From positions 186,001-250,000 of the forward strand of contig NZ_JBNYXQ010000005.1 in the NCBI RefSeq assembly GCF_051380735.1: a stretch of DNA of 64,000 bases. Direction: 5' to 3'. The number at the start of each line of letters is the position of its first letter. Positions within the stretch are counted from its first letter, which is position 1. The notes below the pieces were generated by a model. That model was not told where the DNA came from and made no database searches. It saw only the letters and a list, made by a program, of their open reading frames with translations. Positions 1 through 8,211 of this stretch are shown piece after piece. A program made the position numbers and the translations under genes. This DNA comes from Janthinobacterium sp051380735 (GTDB lineage Bacteria > Pseudomonadota > Gammaproteobacteria > Burkholderiales > Burkholderiaceae_D).

Positions 1-2979
1 CTGAGCGGCGTGGCGGTCCTGTTCCAGCACGCTGGCCGTCAGCGCGATGATCGGCGTCGGTTTGAGGCCCTGCTCGCGTTCGTACACGCGTATCAATCGC
101 GTCGCTTCCAGGCCGTCCATGCGCGGCATCTGCACGTCCATCAGCACGATGTCGTAACTGCCGTTGCGGAACTCGCGCACGGCGCTGTCGCCATCGCCGG
201 CGGCAATCACCTGGTGGCCGGCTGCGCCCAGGCTGATGATCAGCAGTTCGATATTTTGCGGCACGTCGTCGGCAGCCAGGATGCGCAGTGGCGGCAAGGC
301 CAGCAGCGGTTGTTCGCTGCGGCGCAGCACCTTCTTGCCGGCCGCCAGCGGCAGCAGCACGTGGAACACGCTGCCCACGCCGAGCGTGCTTTCCACCGTG
401 ATGGTGCCCTTCATCAGCTGGACCAGCTGGCGCGAGATGGTGGTGCCCAAGCCCGTGCCGCCAAAGCGCCGGCTCATCGAGGAATCGGCCTGGGTAAATG
501 GGGCGAAGATCTTGTCGAGGCGGTCGGCCGGGATGCCGATACCCGTGTCATGCACGGCGATATGCACGCTGGCGCCCTGCATGTCGATGGCGACGCGCAC
601 CTGGCCCGATTCGGTGAACTTGACGGCGTTGCCGATCAAATTGGTCAGCACCTGCTCGATGCGGCGCGCGTCACCGAGGAAAAACTGGCCGGCGCGCGGG
701 TCGTAATCGACCAGCAGTTCGATCTCCTTGTTGTGCGCTGTAATGCGCAGCGAGGCGGCCACGTGATCGACCAGGTCGGGCAGCGAAAAGTCCCCCAGTT
801 CCAGTTCGGTCGCGCCCTTTTCCAGCTTGGCCGTGTCGAGGATGTCGTTCAGCAGCTCCAGCAGCGAGCGGGCCGACTGGCGCACGGTGGTAAGGTGGCG
901 CCGCTGCAGGCTGTCCAGGGCGGTGCCCAACAGCACTTCCGTAAAGCCGATAATGGCGTTCATCGGCGTGCGGATTTCATGGCTCATATTGGCCAGGAAC
1001 GAGGTCTTTGACTCGACCGCCAGCTCGGCGCGGTCCTTGGCCGCGCGCAGGACTTCCTGCATCGCGCGCTGTTCGCTGATGTCGGTGGCCAGCTTGACCA
1101 CCTTGAACGGCTTGCCGTCGGCATTGAAGATCGGGTTGTACGAGGCCTGGATGCTGATACGCTTGCCGTGCTTGCCGAGGCGGTTGTATTCGGCCGCATC
1201 GAATTCGCCATTGCCCAGGCGCTGCCAGAACAGCGGATAGTCTTCGGACTGCACGTAGTGCGGCTCGCAGAACATGCTGTGATGCTGGCCCAGCACTTCG
1301 TCCAGCTGGTAGCCGACCAGGTCGAGGAAGTTCTGGTTGGCAGCCAGCACCCTGCCCTGCAGATCGAATTCGATCACCGCCATGGCGCGCGAAATGGCCG
1401 TCACTTTGCCTTCGTATTCGGCATTGCGCAATTCGCTTTCGGTGATATCGAGGATGACGCCGTCGATCCAGCGCACCACGCCGTCGTTGTCCAGCACCGG
1501 GCCGCTGCTTTCGCGCACCCAGCGTTCGCGCCCGTCGCGGTGGATCATGCGGTAGACGTTTTCGAAGTCGCGCTTCTGCCCCGCTGCCTGCACGCAGGTG
1601 TCATTGACGCGCTGGCGGTCGTCGGGGTGCACCAGGTCAAACATCCTGACCCTGCCGTCGATGAAATCCCCGGGCATCCAGCCAGTCAGGTTGAATACCG
1701 CATCGCTGATGAAAATCATTTGCCAGTCCGGCGCGTAGCTGCTGTGGAACGAGACGCCCGGAATATTGCGGATCAGGGTGCGGTACTGGCGCTCGCTGTC
1801 CTTCAGCGCCTGCTCCATATTGCGCGACGAGCGCATGTCGGTGACAAATGCCACGAACAGCGGCTGGCCCGGCGTGTCGATCTTGCCGATGGCGACGCGG
1901 ATCGGCAGCATGGTGCCGTCCTGGTGGCGCCCTTCGAGTTCGCGCCCGCCGTCGAAGATACGCGAGACACCGGCGGCAAGGAAATCACGCAGGTAGCCCT
2001 GGTAGCGCGCCGCGTCTTCATCCTGCAGCAGGATGTTGGCGTCGCGCCCGACGATGTCGGCTTCGCGCCAGCCGAACAGCGCTTCGGCGGCCGGATTGAA
2101 AGAGCGCACCTTGCCCTGGCCGTCGATGGTGATGAGGCCATCGGCGGCGGTGTCGACGATGGCGCGCAGGCGCGATTGACTTGCATTCGCGTGGCGCAGC
2201 AGCTGGCGGTAGCGCAGCAGGCCGTTGGCGGCAGCTACGAACACGGTCAGGGTGACGGTAATCAACGCCACTGCCAGCGCGATGAACGACGCGTGCACCG
2301 TGATTGTGTTGGCGCCTGCGGCAGGCGTGCCCGAAAAGCGCGCCGCCAGCATGCCCGTGTAATGCATGCCAGAAATGGCCAGCCCCATCACCACGCTGCT
2401 GGCCAGCAGCGCCGTCAACGGACGCAATTGCCAGCGCGAAGCGGCCAGGCCGAAGCGTATCCACAGCGCCAGCACCGCCATGACGATGGCCACCACCAGC
2501 GACAGCGCGAACAGCCATGGTTCATAGTGCAGGTCGAGGGCGCTCTGCATGGCGGCCATGCCGCTGTAATGCATGGAACCGATCCCGGTGCCGACCAGCA
2601 CGCCGCCGACCAGCAATTGCGGCACGCTGATCTGCGGGCGCGCCAGCAGGTGCAGCGCAACCCAGGATGCGGCCATGCCCGGCAACATCGACAGCAGGGT
2701 CAAACGGGGCTCGAAAGTGACGCGGGTGCACAGGTCGAACGCCAGCATGCCGATGAAATGCATCGACCAGATGCCACCGCCGAGCGCAATGGCGCCCGTC
2801 GCGATGGCCGTCTGGCGCTGCAGCCACATGTCGCTGTCACGCGCCATGCCGGCCACTTGCAAGGCCATGAACGAGGCGAAGATGGCGATGGCGATCGAGA
2901 TCAATACCAGCAGGCCGTCATGGGTGCCGTACTGGTAAGGCATGAAGGCCGGGCCTGTGGCGAACATTGAACTGAACAT
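1..2979 (-). CDS. MHYT-PAS hybrid sensor histidine kinase, C-terminus cut by window edge
   Basis: Membrane-bound hybrid sensor kinase; about 993 residues are visible and the receiver domain runs off the left edge. The first ~245 residues are an MHYT sensor with repeated motifs SMHFIGML, SMHYSGMA and GMHYTGML between hydrophobic helices. In this family these His/Met residues are thought to bind copper and sense O2, CO or NO. Three PAS-like domains follow (~255-625), then a HisKA domain with the phospho-accepting His in NMSHEIRTPMNAI (~665), an HATPase domain with DTGIGIP and GGTGLG motifs, and a receiver starting at ~897 with the acceptor Asp in IVLMDVQMPRMDG. ATG codons at 2979 and 2985 are in frame and neither has a clear Shine-Dalgarno site. 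The cognate response regulator is not visible. Confidence 0.92.
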   Translation of the reverse strand, partial: MFSSMFATGPAFMPYQYGTHDGLLVLISIAIAIFASFMALQVAGMARDSDMWLQRQTAIATGAIALGGGIWSMHFIGMLAFDLCTRVTFEPRLTLLSMLPGMAASWVALHLLARPQISVPQLLVGGVLVGTGIGSMHYSGMAAMQSALDLHYEPWLFALSLVVAIVMAVLALWIRFGLAASRWQLRPLTALLASSVVMGLAISGMHYTGMLAARFSGTPAAGANTITVHASFIALAVALITVTLTVFVAAANGLLRYRQLLRHANASQSRLRAIVDTAADGLITIDGQGKVRSFNPAAEALFGWREADIVGRDANILLQDEDAARYQGYLRDFLAAGVSRIFDGGRELEGRHQDGTMLPIRVAIGKIDTPGQPLFVAFVTDMRSSRNMEQALKDSERQYRTLIRNIPGVSFHSSYAPDWQMIFISDAVFNLTGWMPGDFIDGRVRMFDLVHPDDRQRVNDTCVQAAGQKRDFENVYRMIHRDGRERWVRESSGPVLDNDGVVRWIDGVILDITESELRNAEYEGKVTAISRAMAVIEFDLQGRVLAANQNFLDLVGYQLDEVLGQHHSMFCEPHYVQSEDYPLFWQRLGNGEFDAAEYNRLGKHGKRISIQASYNPIFNADGKPFKVVKLATDISEQRAMQEVLRAAKDRAELAVESKTSFLANMSHEIRTPMNAIIGFTEVLLGTALDSLQRRHLTTVRQSARSLLELLNDILDTAKLEKGATELELGDFSLPDLVDHVAASLRITAHNKEIELLVDYDPRAGQFFLGDARRIEQVLTNLIGNAVKFTESGQVRVAIDMQGASVHIAVHDTGIGIPADRLDKIFAPFTQADSSMSRRFGGTGLGTTISRQLVQLMKGTITVESTLGVGSVFHVLLPLAAGKKVLRRSEQPLLALPPLRILAADDVPQNIELLIISLGAAGHQVIAAGDGDSAVREFRNGSYDIVLMDVQMPRMDGLEATRLIRVYEREQGLKPTPIIALTASVLEQDRHAAQ

Positions 2980-3352
2980 GTGCATCCGTGAAACGAAGAT
3001 TAACAAGCGGCGCAATACGCGCCAGGGGGCCACTATCGCAACAATCGGGCGAAGCGGCAAACAGGAACAGGGAGTATCGACCGGATGATGGCACGGTCAC
3101 CAGCCCGCGTTTTCGGGGCGGGGGAGATGTCTTCCATATGCCCTGCGGGGATGGAAAAAGCGGCATGTGTGCAAACCTGGGCGCGGACTATGACAAAGCG
3201 GCAACCGGGGTGACAATCATACTGACAGCGAGATTATAGTTGCTTTTTGAAAATATTCACAGGACTTGAACAAGTTAATTGCTAGAACAACAATATCTGC
3301 GGCGATGATGCGACACAGCGTCAAGCCCGCATCAAAGCGGGCCAGGTTCTTT
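2980..3352. other. Intergenic region with putative minus-strand promoter
   Basis: About 370 bases without a convincing gene. On the minus strand a perfect TATAAT hexamer lies at 3233-3238, in an AT-rich patch, but no good -35 box sits at 17 bases. If used, it would give a leader of about 250 bases for the MHYT kinase. A short plus-strand open frame over 2988-3239 has no ribosome-binding site and an unconvincing composition, so it is not called. Confidence 0.35.
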
Positions 3353-3730
3353 TCAGGCGCGCATCTCCGGCATGCCGCGGAACCAGGCCAACTGCTCGCG
3401 CGTCAGGTAGTTGCCGCCGTCGCCGTGCACGATGACGATTTCAATTTCAGGAGGAATCGAGTCGAGCAGCTGGCGACCGGTAACGGGAATCTTCGGATAA
3501 TCGATGCCGGCCAGGAAGGCCAGTTCTTCGGCCACGGTCACGCAGAAGCGCTCCGGTTCGGGCGACGGCACCAGGAACAGGTCGATCTGCTCGCTTTGCC
3601 CGCCGATCACCACATGGAACTGCGCATGCAGCAGCTCGGGCAGTATCAGTTCGATGTTATTGTCGGCCCGCGATTGTTCGAAGGCGCGCTTGAGCGGTGT
3701 CAGGGTGGGTGTAATGGACATGGCAATCAT
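3353..3730 (-). CDS. Conserved hypothetical protein, SseB-like
   Basis: A 125-residue soluble protein with no signal peptide or membrane segment. It alternates short hydrophobic strands and acidic stretches (for example LFLVPSPEPERFCVTVAEE). This loosely recalls the SseB N-terminal fold, but I do not assign a function. An internal ATG at 3721 is an equally possible start; neither has a visible Shine-Dalgarno sequence. It lies downstream of the TonB receptor on the same strand, separated by a strong GC hairpin, so it is probably its own unit. Confidence 0.6.
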   Translation of the reverse strand: MIAMSITPTLTPLKRAFEQSRADNNIELILPELLHAQFHVVIGGQSEQIDLFLVPSPEPERFCVTVAEELAFLAGIDYPKIPVTGRQLLDSIPPEIEIVIVHGDGGNYLTREQLAWFRGMPEMRA

Positions 3731-3769
3731 GGCAAAATGGTCAGTCCAGGCAGTGTAGCAGAGGCGCCG

Positions 3770-3792
3770 CCGCCAGCGCGCTGCGCTGGCGG
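3770..3792 (-). terminator. GC-rich hairpin after the TonB receptor gene
   Basis: A perfect inverted repeat, CCGCCAGCGC and GCGCTGGCGG, with a 3-base loop starts 4 bases past the receptor stop codon. No U-tract follows on the minus strand, so it may be an RNA 3'-end stabiliser rather than a classical intrinsic terminator. Confidence 0.45.
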
Positions 3793-3795
3793 GTG

Positions 3796-6279
3796 CTACA
3801 TTTTATAGTTCAGCGACACCAGTGCGCTGCGCGGCGCGCCATAGCGTGCCAGCCCGCCCGACCAGCTGTAGCCCAGCGCCTGGTAGTAATGGCGGTCGAA
3901 CAGATTGTCGATATTCAGGCGCAGCTGCAGTCTGTCGCTGATGCGGTATCCGGCAGTGAGGCCCGCCACCACATACGCACCCTGGGAGGTATAAAACCCC
4001 GTCTCGCGGCGGAACATCTTGTCCTGCGCCTGGATCGATCCGCCCACGTTCCAGGGCGCCAGGCTGCCGCCCGGCTGGTACGTGGCCGACAGCTTGAACA
4101 ACTGCTTGGGTTCGTCGGTGGCGATGCGCTGGCCGACGTTGGCGGCGATATCGTCCCTGACGTACCTGGCCAGGACATAGGTATAGCCGCCGGCAAGCTG
4201 CCAGCCCGGCAAGGGTGAACCGGACACCTGCAGGTCGACGCCTTCGCTTTCCACTTCGCCAGCCGCCCGCGCGCAATAAATGGCGCCGCCGGTCGGGCAG
4301 TTGCGCTCGTCGGCCATTTCGCGGTTGCGCTGCCTGATGCGGAACAGCGCTGCGCTGGTATTGAGCGTGCCGCCGAAGTACTCGCCCTTGATGCCCACTT
4401 CATGGTTGCTGCCGCTGAGTGGCGGCAAGGTGTTGCCGTTGACGTCCATGCTGCTTTGCGGCTCGAAGATCCGGGTGCTGCTGACATACACCGAATGATG
4501 TTTGTCCAGGTCGTAGACCAGGCCCAGATAAGGCGTGAGCCGGCCGCTTTCATCGAGACTGCGGGTCCAGGTGGCCCGGCTTTCATACCAGCCGGTGACG
4601 TCTTGCGTGTACCAGCCCAGGCGCGCGCCCAGCACCAGGTGCAGCGGATCGGACAGGCTGAAGTTACCGGCCGCATACAGCCCCTTTTCGCTGGTCTTGC
4701 GGCCCCAGTTATACGGTTCCTGCCTGCCTGCCTGCATGGCATAGGCGCGCGGATTCCAGTTGCGGATATCAACCACGCGCGTGCCGGCACCTTCCCAGCT
4801 CTGGCCCGCATCGGAATCGTCGTCACGGTAGCTGGCGCCGATAATCACTTCATGGCGGCGGCCAAACCAGGTGACAAGGCCGCTCGCGCGCAGGTCGGCT
4901 ACCACCTGGCCGGTGCTGTACTTCCAGCCCGTTTCGGACTGCAGCAGCAGATATGTCTGGCCATCGATGCGGCTGTTGGTCGTATTGCGCGTGGACGACT
5001 TCGCATCGACATGAGTGGCGGCCAGGCGCACCTTCCAGCCGCCTGCCAGCTGGTGTTCCAGGTCGGCGAACAGCACGTCGTTGTCGCGATCCTGGAAGGA
5101 ATCGGCGTTGTTCAGGAAGGTCGAGCGTGGCAGGTTCATGTGGCCGCCGCCAGGCAAGGTCGGCAGGCCGACAAACACGCCGTCGGTGCGCGTGCTCTGG
5201 TGCGAAAAACCCAGGCCCAGGGTGGTGCGCGGCCCCAGGTCGGCTTCGACGATGCCGTACAGGGTGCCGTTCTTGTGCTTGACCACGTCAACAAAGCTGT
5301 CGCTGTCGCGCCAACTGCCGGCCAGCCGGCCGCGCAGGCTGCCCGACTCGTTGAGGGCAGCACTGGCGTCCGCCGTCACCTGCCTGTCGCCCCAGGAACC
5401 CAAGCTGGCCGAGGCATTGAGCAAGGGCGTGCTTGTGGGGCGCTTGCGCACCAGGTTGATGCTGCCCGAAGGTGCGCCCGCCCCTTCCATCAGGCCGGTG
5501 GCGCCGCGCACTACTTCCACCCGGTCGTACATGATCATGTCGGCCGACACATTGCGCTGGTTGAAGCCCGTGACATCGAGCGGCAAACCATCGACATTGA
5601 CGTGGGTGAGCGCAAAACCGCGCGCGAAATACGAGGTTTCCTGGTCCGTCACGCCCGGCTGCTTGGTATAGATGCCGGGCGTGGCCAGCGCCACGTCCTG
5701 CAAAGTGGCGAGATTGAAATCATCCATCTGCTGGCGCGAAATGACGCTGACCGACTGCGGGGTCTGGCGCTGCGACAGTGTCAAGCCGGTCGCCGTGCGC
5801 ATGTTCCTGATCGTGTACGACCCCGTGTCTTCGGTGTTGCGCTCCGCTTCGGCACTGATGGTCACGGCCGGCATGGTGGCCACGCTGCCCTCCACCGCCC
5901 TGCGTACCACGTAACTGCCATTGCCGCTGTCGATCGCTTCCAGGCCGCTGCCTTCCAGCAGTTTCTGCAGGCCCTGCAAAGCAGTATGGCGGCCCTGCAC
6001 GCCGTTGCTGTGCAAGCCGGCCAGCGCCAGCCCCTGGGTCGACACATTCACGCCGGCGGCGATCGCATAGCTGGCGAGCGCCGTTTGCAGGTCGCCGGCG
6101 GCGATCCGGACATCGCGCGCGCTGGCAGCCGCGGTGGTTTCCCCGGCGCGGACCGACGCTGGCGCGATGCAGAGCGCCGTGGCAGAAGCGCCCAGCAACA
6201 GGACCAGCGCGGCGCGCACGGCGCGGGCGGTGGGGTGCAATGTAATCGGTGTAGCGCAAGCGTGGTGCGGCAAAAACAT
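3796..6279 (-). CDS. TonB-dependent siderophore receptor with STN signalling domain (FecA/FpvA/FhuE type)
   Basis: Outer-membrane beta-barrel that imports a ferric siderophore using TonB energy and signals to the adjacent FecR. The start at 6279 is chosen because GAAAGGGA lies 5 bases upstream; the frame stays open to 6360. Order: signal peptide (~1-43, hydrophobic, ending near SVRAGE), STN domain (~50-125), TonB-box/plug region with the RQTPQSVSVI signature typical of siderophore receptors (~165), plug with VEVVRGATGLMEGAG, then the barrel, ending LFDRHYYQALGYSW and SLNYKM. About 827 residues is normal for the transducer subclass. The STN domain and the sigma/anti-sigma pair upstream indicate surface signalling control. 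The substrate cannot be deduced. Confidence 0.93.
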   Translation of the reverse strand: MFLPHHACATPITLHPTARAVRAALVLLLGASATALCIAPASVRAGETTAAASARDVRIAAGDLQTALASYAIAAGVNVSTQGLALAGLHSNGVQGRHTALQGLQKLLEGSGLEAIDSGNGSYVVRRAVEGSVATMPAVTISAEAERNTEDTGSYTIRNMRTATGLTLSQRQTPQSVSVISRQQMDDFNLATLQDVALATPGIYTKQPGVTDQETSYFARGFALTHVNVDGLPLDVTGFNQRNVSADMIMYDRVEVVRGATGLMEGAGAPSGSINLVRKRPTSTPLLNASASLGSWGDRQVTADASAALNESGSLRGRLAGSWRDSDSFVDVVKHKNGTLYGIVEADLGPRTTLGLGFSHQSTRTDGVFVGLPTLPGGGHMNLPRSTFLNNADSFQDRDNDVLFADLEHQLAGGWKVRLAATHVDAKSSTRNTTNSRIDGQTYLLLQSETGWKYSTGQVVADLRASGLVTWFGRRHEVIIGASYRDDDSDAGQSWEGAGTRVVDIRNWNPRAYAMQAGRQEPYNWGRKTSEKGLYAAGNFSLSDPLHLVLGARLGWYTQDVTGWYESRATWTRSLDESGRLTPYLGLVYDLDKHHSVYVSSTRIFEPQSSMDVNGNTLPPLSGSNHEVGIKGEYFGGTLNTSAALFRIRQRNREMADERNCPTGGAIYCARAAGEVESEGVDLQVSGSPLPGWQLAGGYTYVLARYVRDDIAANVGQRIATDEPKQLFKLSATYQPGGSLAPWNVGGSIQAQDKMFRRETGFYTSQGAYVVAGLTAGYRISDRLQLRLNIDNLFDRHYYQALGYSWSGGLARYGAPRSALVSLNYKM

Positions 6280-6357
6280 AAGGTCCCTTTCAATCGTCAT
6301 GAGTGCTGTTCTATCTGTTATGACGAGCGGGATGAAAAAAAGGGACATGCAGCGCCT

Positions 6358-6617
6358 CAATGCCGTTCAGATAGCGCCCCTACACGACCAGCAGACCATC
6401 AAAACAGATTAACGCCCCAGTCACCCGCACAGGCCTCTCGGGCCAAGCGGGTCCGAAAAATGTCGAGGGCAAGGCGCAGCGACGACAACAGTACGCATGT
6501 ACGGTTAGGAGCTGCAACGCAGCCATCGGCATTTTCTCGGGCTCGCGTCTCTGCCCGCCATTTAGATTTTTCGCCTTACGCCTTTAAATACGGCGGACAG
6601 CTCAACTGAACGGCATT
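6358..6617. mobile_element. MITE-like 260-bp non-coding insertion with terminal inverted repeats and 13-bp target duplication
   Basis: The element has 12-bp inverted ends, AATGCCGTTCAG (6359-6370) and CTGAACGGCATT (6606-6617). It is flanked by identical 13-bp direct repeats ACATGCAGCGCCT at 6345-6357 and 6618-6630. No open frame in it looks real. This is the expected structure of a non-autonomous transposed element; 12-14-bp duplications are known for IS4-like transposases. Removing the element and one flank would join the fecR 3' end directly to the receptor leader. The class assignment is inferred from structure only. Confidence 0.7.
6456..6535. repeat. Imperfect ~80-bp palindrome inside the MITE-like element
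   Basis: The left half begins AAAAATGTCGAGGGCAAGG and the right half, read in reverse complement, begins AAAATGCCGATGGCTGCG. The two halves are similar along their length and centre on GTACGCATGTAC (6491-6502). It could fold as a long imperfect hairpin on either strand. Such palindromes are often dispersed repeats in this bacterial group, but copy number cannot be checked here. Confidence 0.6.
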
Positions 6618-6637
6618 ACATGCAGCGCCTGCTATTT

Positions 6638-7597
6638 TTACGCCGGCCCGATGCTGACCCAGTACGGCGTGTGCAGGACGATCCTGATCGGCAGGGAAAC
6701 CTGCAGCAGCGCCAGTATCCGGTCGGTATCGTTAAGCTGGAAAATACCATCAACCGGCAGCCGCGCCACAGCCGGGTCGCAGCGCACCACGCCCTTGCGG
6801 TAGCGGGCCAGCTGCGCCAGCACCTCGCCCAGCGGCATGCGTTCGGCAATCAGCACGCCCTGCAGCCAGGCCTCGCTGTTGGCCGGTGCGGCGGCAACGC
6901 TGGCCACCGCGTTTGCGTCAAAACTGGTTTGCCAGCCGCTATGAATGGTGCGGGCCGCATGCGGTGCCTGCGACGGCACGATTTCCACTGCGCCCGCCAT
7001 CACGCACACATGCGTGCGCGGCGAGAACAGGCTGCCTTCCTCGCGCACGGCGAAACGGGTGCCGAGGGTGCGCACGCTGCCGCTGCCCGAACGCACTAGC
7101 AGGGGGCGCGCCACCTTCGCCGGGTCGGCTGCGCTGCGCAAATGGATTTCACCTGCATGCAGCACGATCAGTCGCGTCTTGTCGTCGTAGGCGATATCGA
7201 TGGCAGTGGCGCTATTGAGGGCCAGCTGCGTGCCGTCGGGCAGCGGCAGTTGCCGGATCTCGCCGGTGCCGGTGACGATGCCGGCACACCAGGATTGCCA
7301 CCATGGCGAGCGGCTGGCCAGCCATAGCGGGGGCGCGGTGCAGGCAATCAGCATGGCCAGTTGCTTGACGGCGCGGCGGCGTTCTCCTCGTGGCTGTTGC
7401 TGGCGCAGCGCTGGCGGCACCATGGTCAACGTCTGGCACAGCAATTCGGCACGCCGCCAGGCCTCAATATGATCGGGATGGCCATCACGCCAGGCGTCGA
7501 ATTGCTGCTGTTCGGCGGTGCTCAAAGCGCCGTCGCGCAGCCGCACCAGCCACTGCGCCGCTACCCGCGCTGCGGCGGGATCGATGGCGGCGCTCAC
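6638..7597 (-). CDS. FecR-family anti-sigma/sigma regulator
   Basis: Inner-membrane regulator that relays occupancy of the outer-membrane receptor to the ECF sigma factor. It has an N-terminal DUF4880-type helical region (~5-60, WLVRLRDGALSTAEQQQFDAW), one candidate membrane segment near residues 85-105, and a FecR domain with LPDGTQLALNSATAIDI and VRTLGTRFAV. The C-terminal part resembles the STN-interacting region. I choose GTG at 7597 because it overlaps the sigma stop codon (GTGA), indicating translational coupling. An ATG at 7615 lies inside the sigma gene. The length of 319 residues is normal. Confidence 0.9.
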   Translation of the reverse strand: MSAAIDPAAARVAAQWLVRLRDGALSTAEQQQFDAWRDGHPDHIEAWRRAELLCQTLTMVPPALRQQQPRGERRRAVKQLAMLIACTAPPLWLASRSPWWQSWCAGIVTGTGEIRQLPLPDGTQLALNSATAIDIAYDDKTRLIVLHAGEIHLRSAADPAKVARPLLVRSGSGSVRTLGTRFAVREEGSLFSPRTHVCVMAGAVEIVPSQAPHAARTIHSGWQTSFDANAVASVAAAPANSEAWLQGVLIAERMPLGEVLAQLARYRKGVVRCDPAVARLPVDGIFQLNDTDRILALLQVSLPIRIVLHTPYWVSIGPA

Positions 7598-8100
7598 AGC
7601 ATCAGCACGATACACTGCTCGAAGGCCTGCACCAGATGACGCTTGACGGTGCGCTCGCTGATACCGAGACGCGTTGCGATCTCGGCGTAGCCCAGGTCAT
7701 CGACATGCGCCATCAAAAAAACGCTGCGCACCGCATCGGGCAGACCATCGAGCATGGCGTCCAGGCGCTGCAGCGCCTGCAGGATGATCAGGCGCTCTTC
7801 CGGCGACTGCATCAGCAGCTCCGGCTGCTGCGCCAGGGCTTCGAGCCAGGCTTGTTCCAGCGACAGGCGCCGGTAATGGTCGATCAATAAACGCTGCGCC
7901 ACCGTGGTCAGGTAGGCGCGCGGTTCACGCAAGGCCGGCATGGCCGCCGGTGGCGCCGCCAGCAGGCGCACGAAGGTATCGTGCGCCAGGTCGGCCGCCT
8001 GGTCGGCGCAAGGCAGCTTGCCGCGCAGCCAGCGCAACAGCCAGCCATGGTGGCTGCTGTAGAGGCCGGCGATGGCCTGGCTGGACTGCGCAATATGCAC
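7594..8100 (-). CDS. ECF RNA polymerase sigma factor, FecI-like
   Basis: Iron-responsive extracytoplasmic-function sigma factor that should drive the receptor gene. It has region 2 (~10-75, AADLAHDTFVRLL and a YLTTVAQRLLIDHYRR core-binding/-10 segment) and region 4 (~105-160, VDDLGYAEIATRLGISERTVKRHL, a helix-turn-helix). The frame is open from an ATG at 8133, but that ATG is inside the Fur box. The GTG at 8100, just before HIAQSSQAIAGLY, fits other family members better and gives 168 residues. It forms a coupled operon with fecR. Confidence 0.9.
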   Translation of the reverse strand: MHIAQSSQAIAGLYSSHHGWLLRWLRGKLPCADQAADLAHDTFVRLLAAPPAAMPALREPRAYLTTVAQRLLIDHYRRLSLEQAWLEALAQQPELLMQSPEERLIILQALQRLDAMLDGLPDAVRSVFLMAHVDDLGYAEIATRLGISERTVKRHLVQAFEQCIVLML

Positions 8101-8115
8101 GAGGGGCCTTTTATA

Positions 8116-8137
8116 AATGAGAATACTTCTCATTATC
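8116..8137 (-). promoter_or_regulatory. Fur box upstream of the ECF sigma gene
   Basis: AATGAGAATACTTCTCATT is a near-perfect dyad and continues to ATC, closely matching the classical Fur operator GATAATGAGAATCATTCTCATT. It lies 16-37 bases before the chosen GTG start, where Fur-Fe would block transcription when iron is sufficient. Confidence 0.8.
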
Positions 8138-8211
8138 TCAAGGTTTGTGCTGAACCGTCAAGGCTGGCGTCGTAGCTGAAACTGCTGCCGCATCAGGCAG
8201 ATGGCCCCGCT

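Noticed and set aside
1168..2970. 600-codon plus-strand frame
   Set aside because: Antisense to the MHYT-PAS kinase; its His/Gln/Arg-rich translation has no family features.
2988..3239. 83-codon plus-strand frame in the intergenic region
   Set aside because: No Shine-Dalgarno site, no similarity to any family I know, and it lies in a region with promoter-like minus-strand sequence.
4402..6609. 735-codon plus-strand frame
   Set aside because: Antisense to the TonB receptor, which has a signal peptide, STN domain and barrel motifs; composition is that of a shadow frame.
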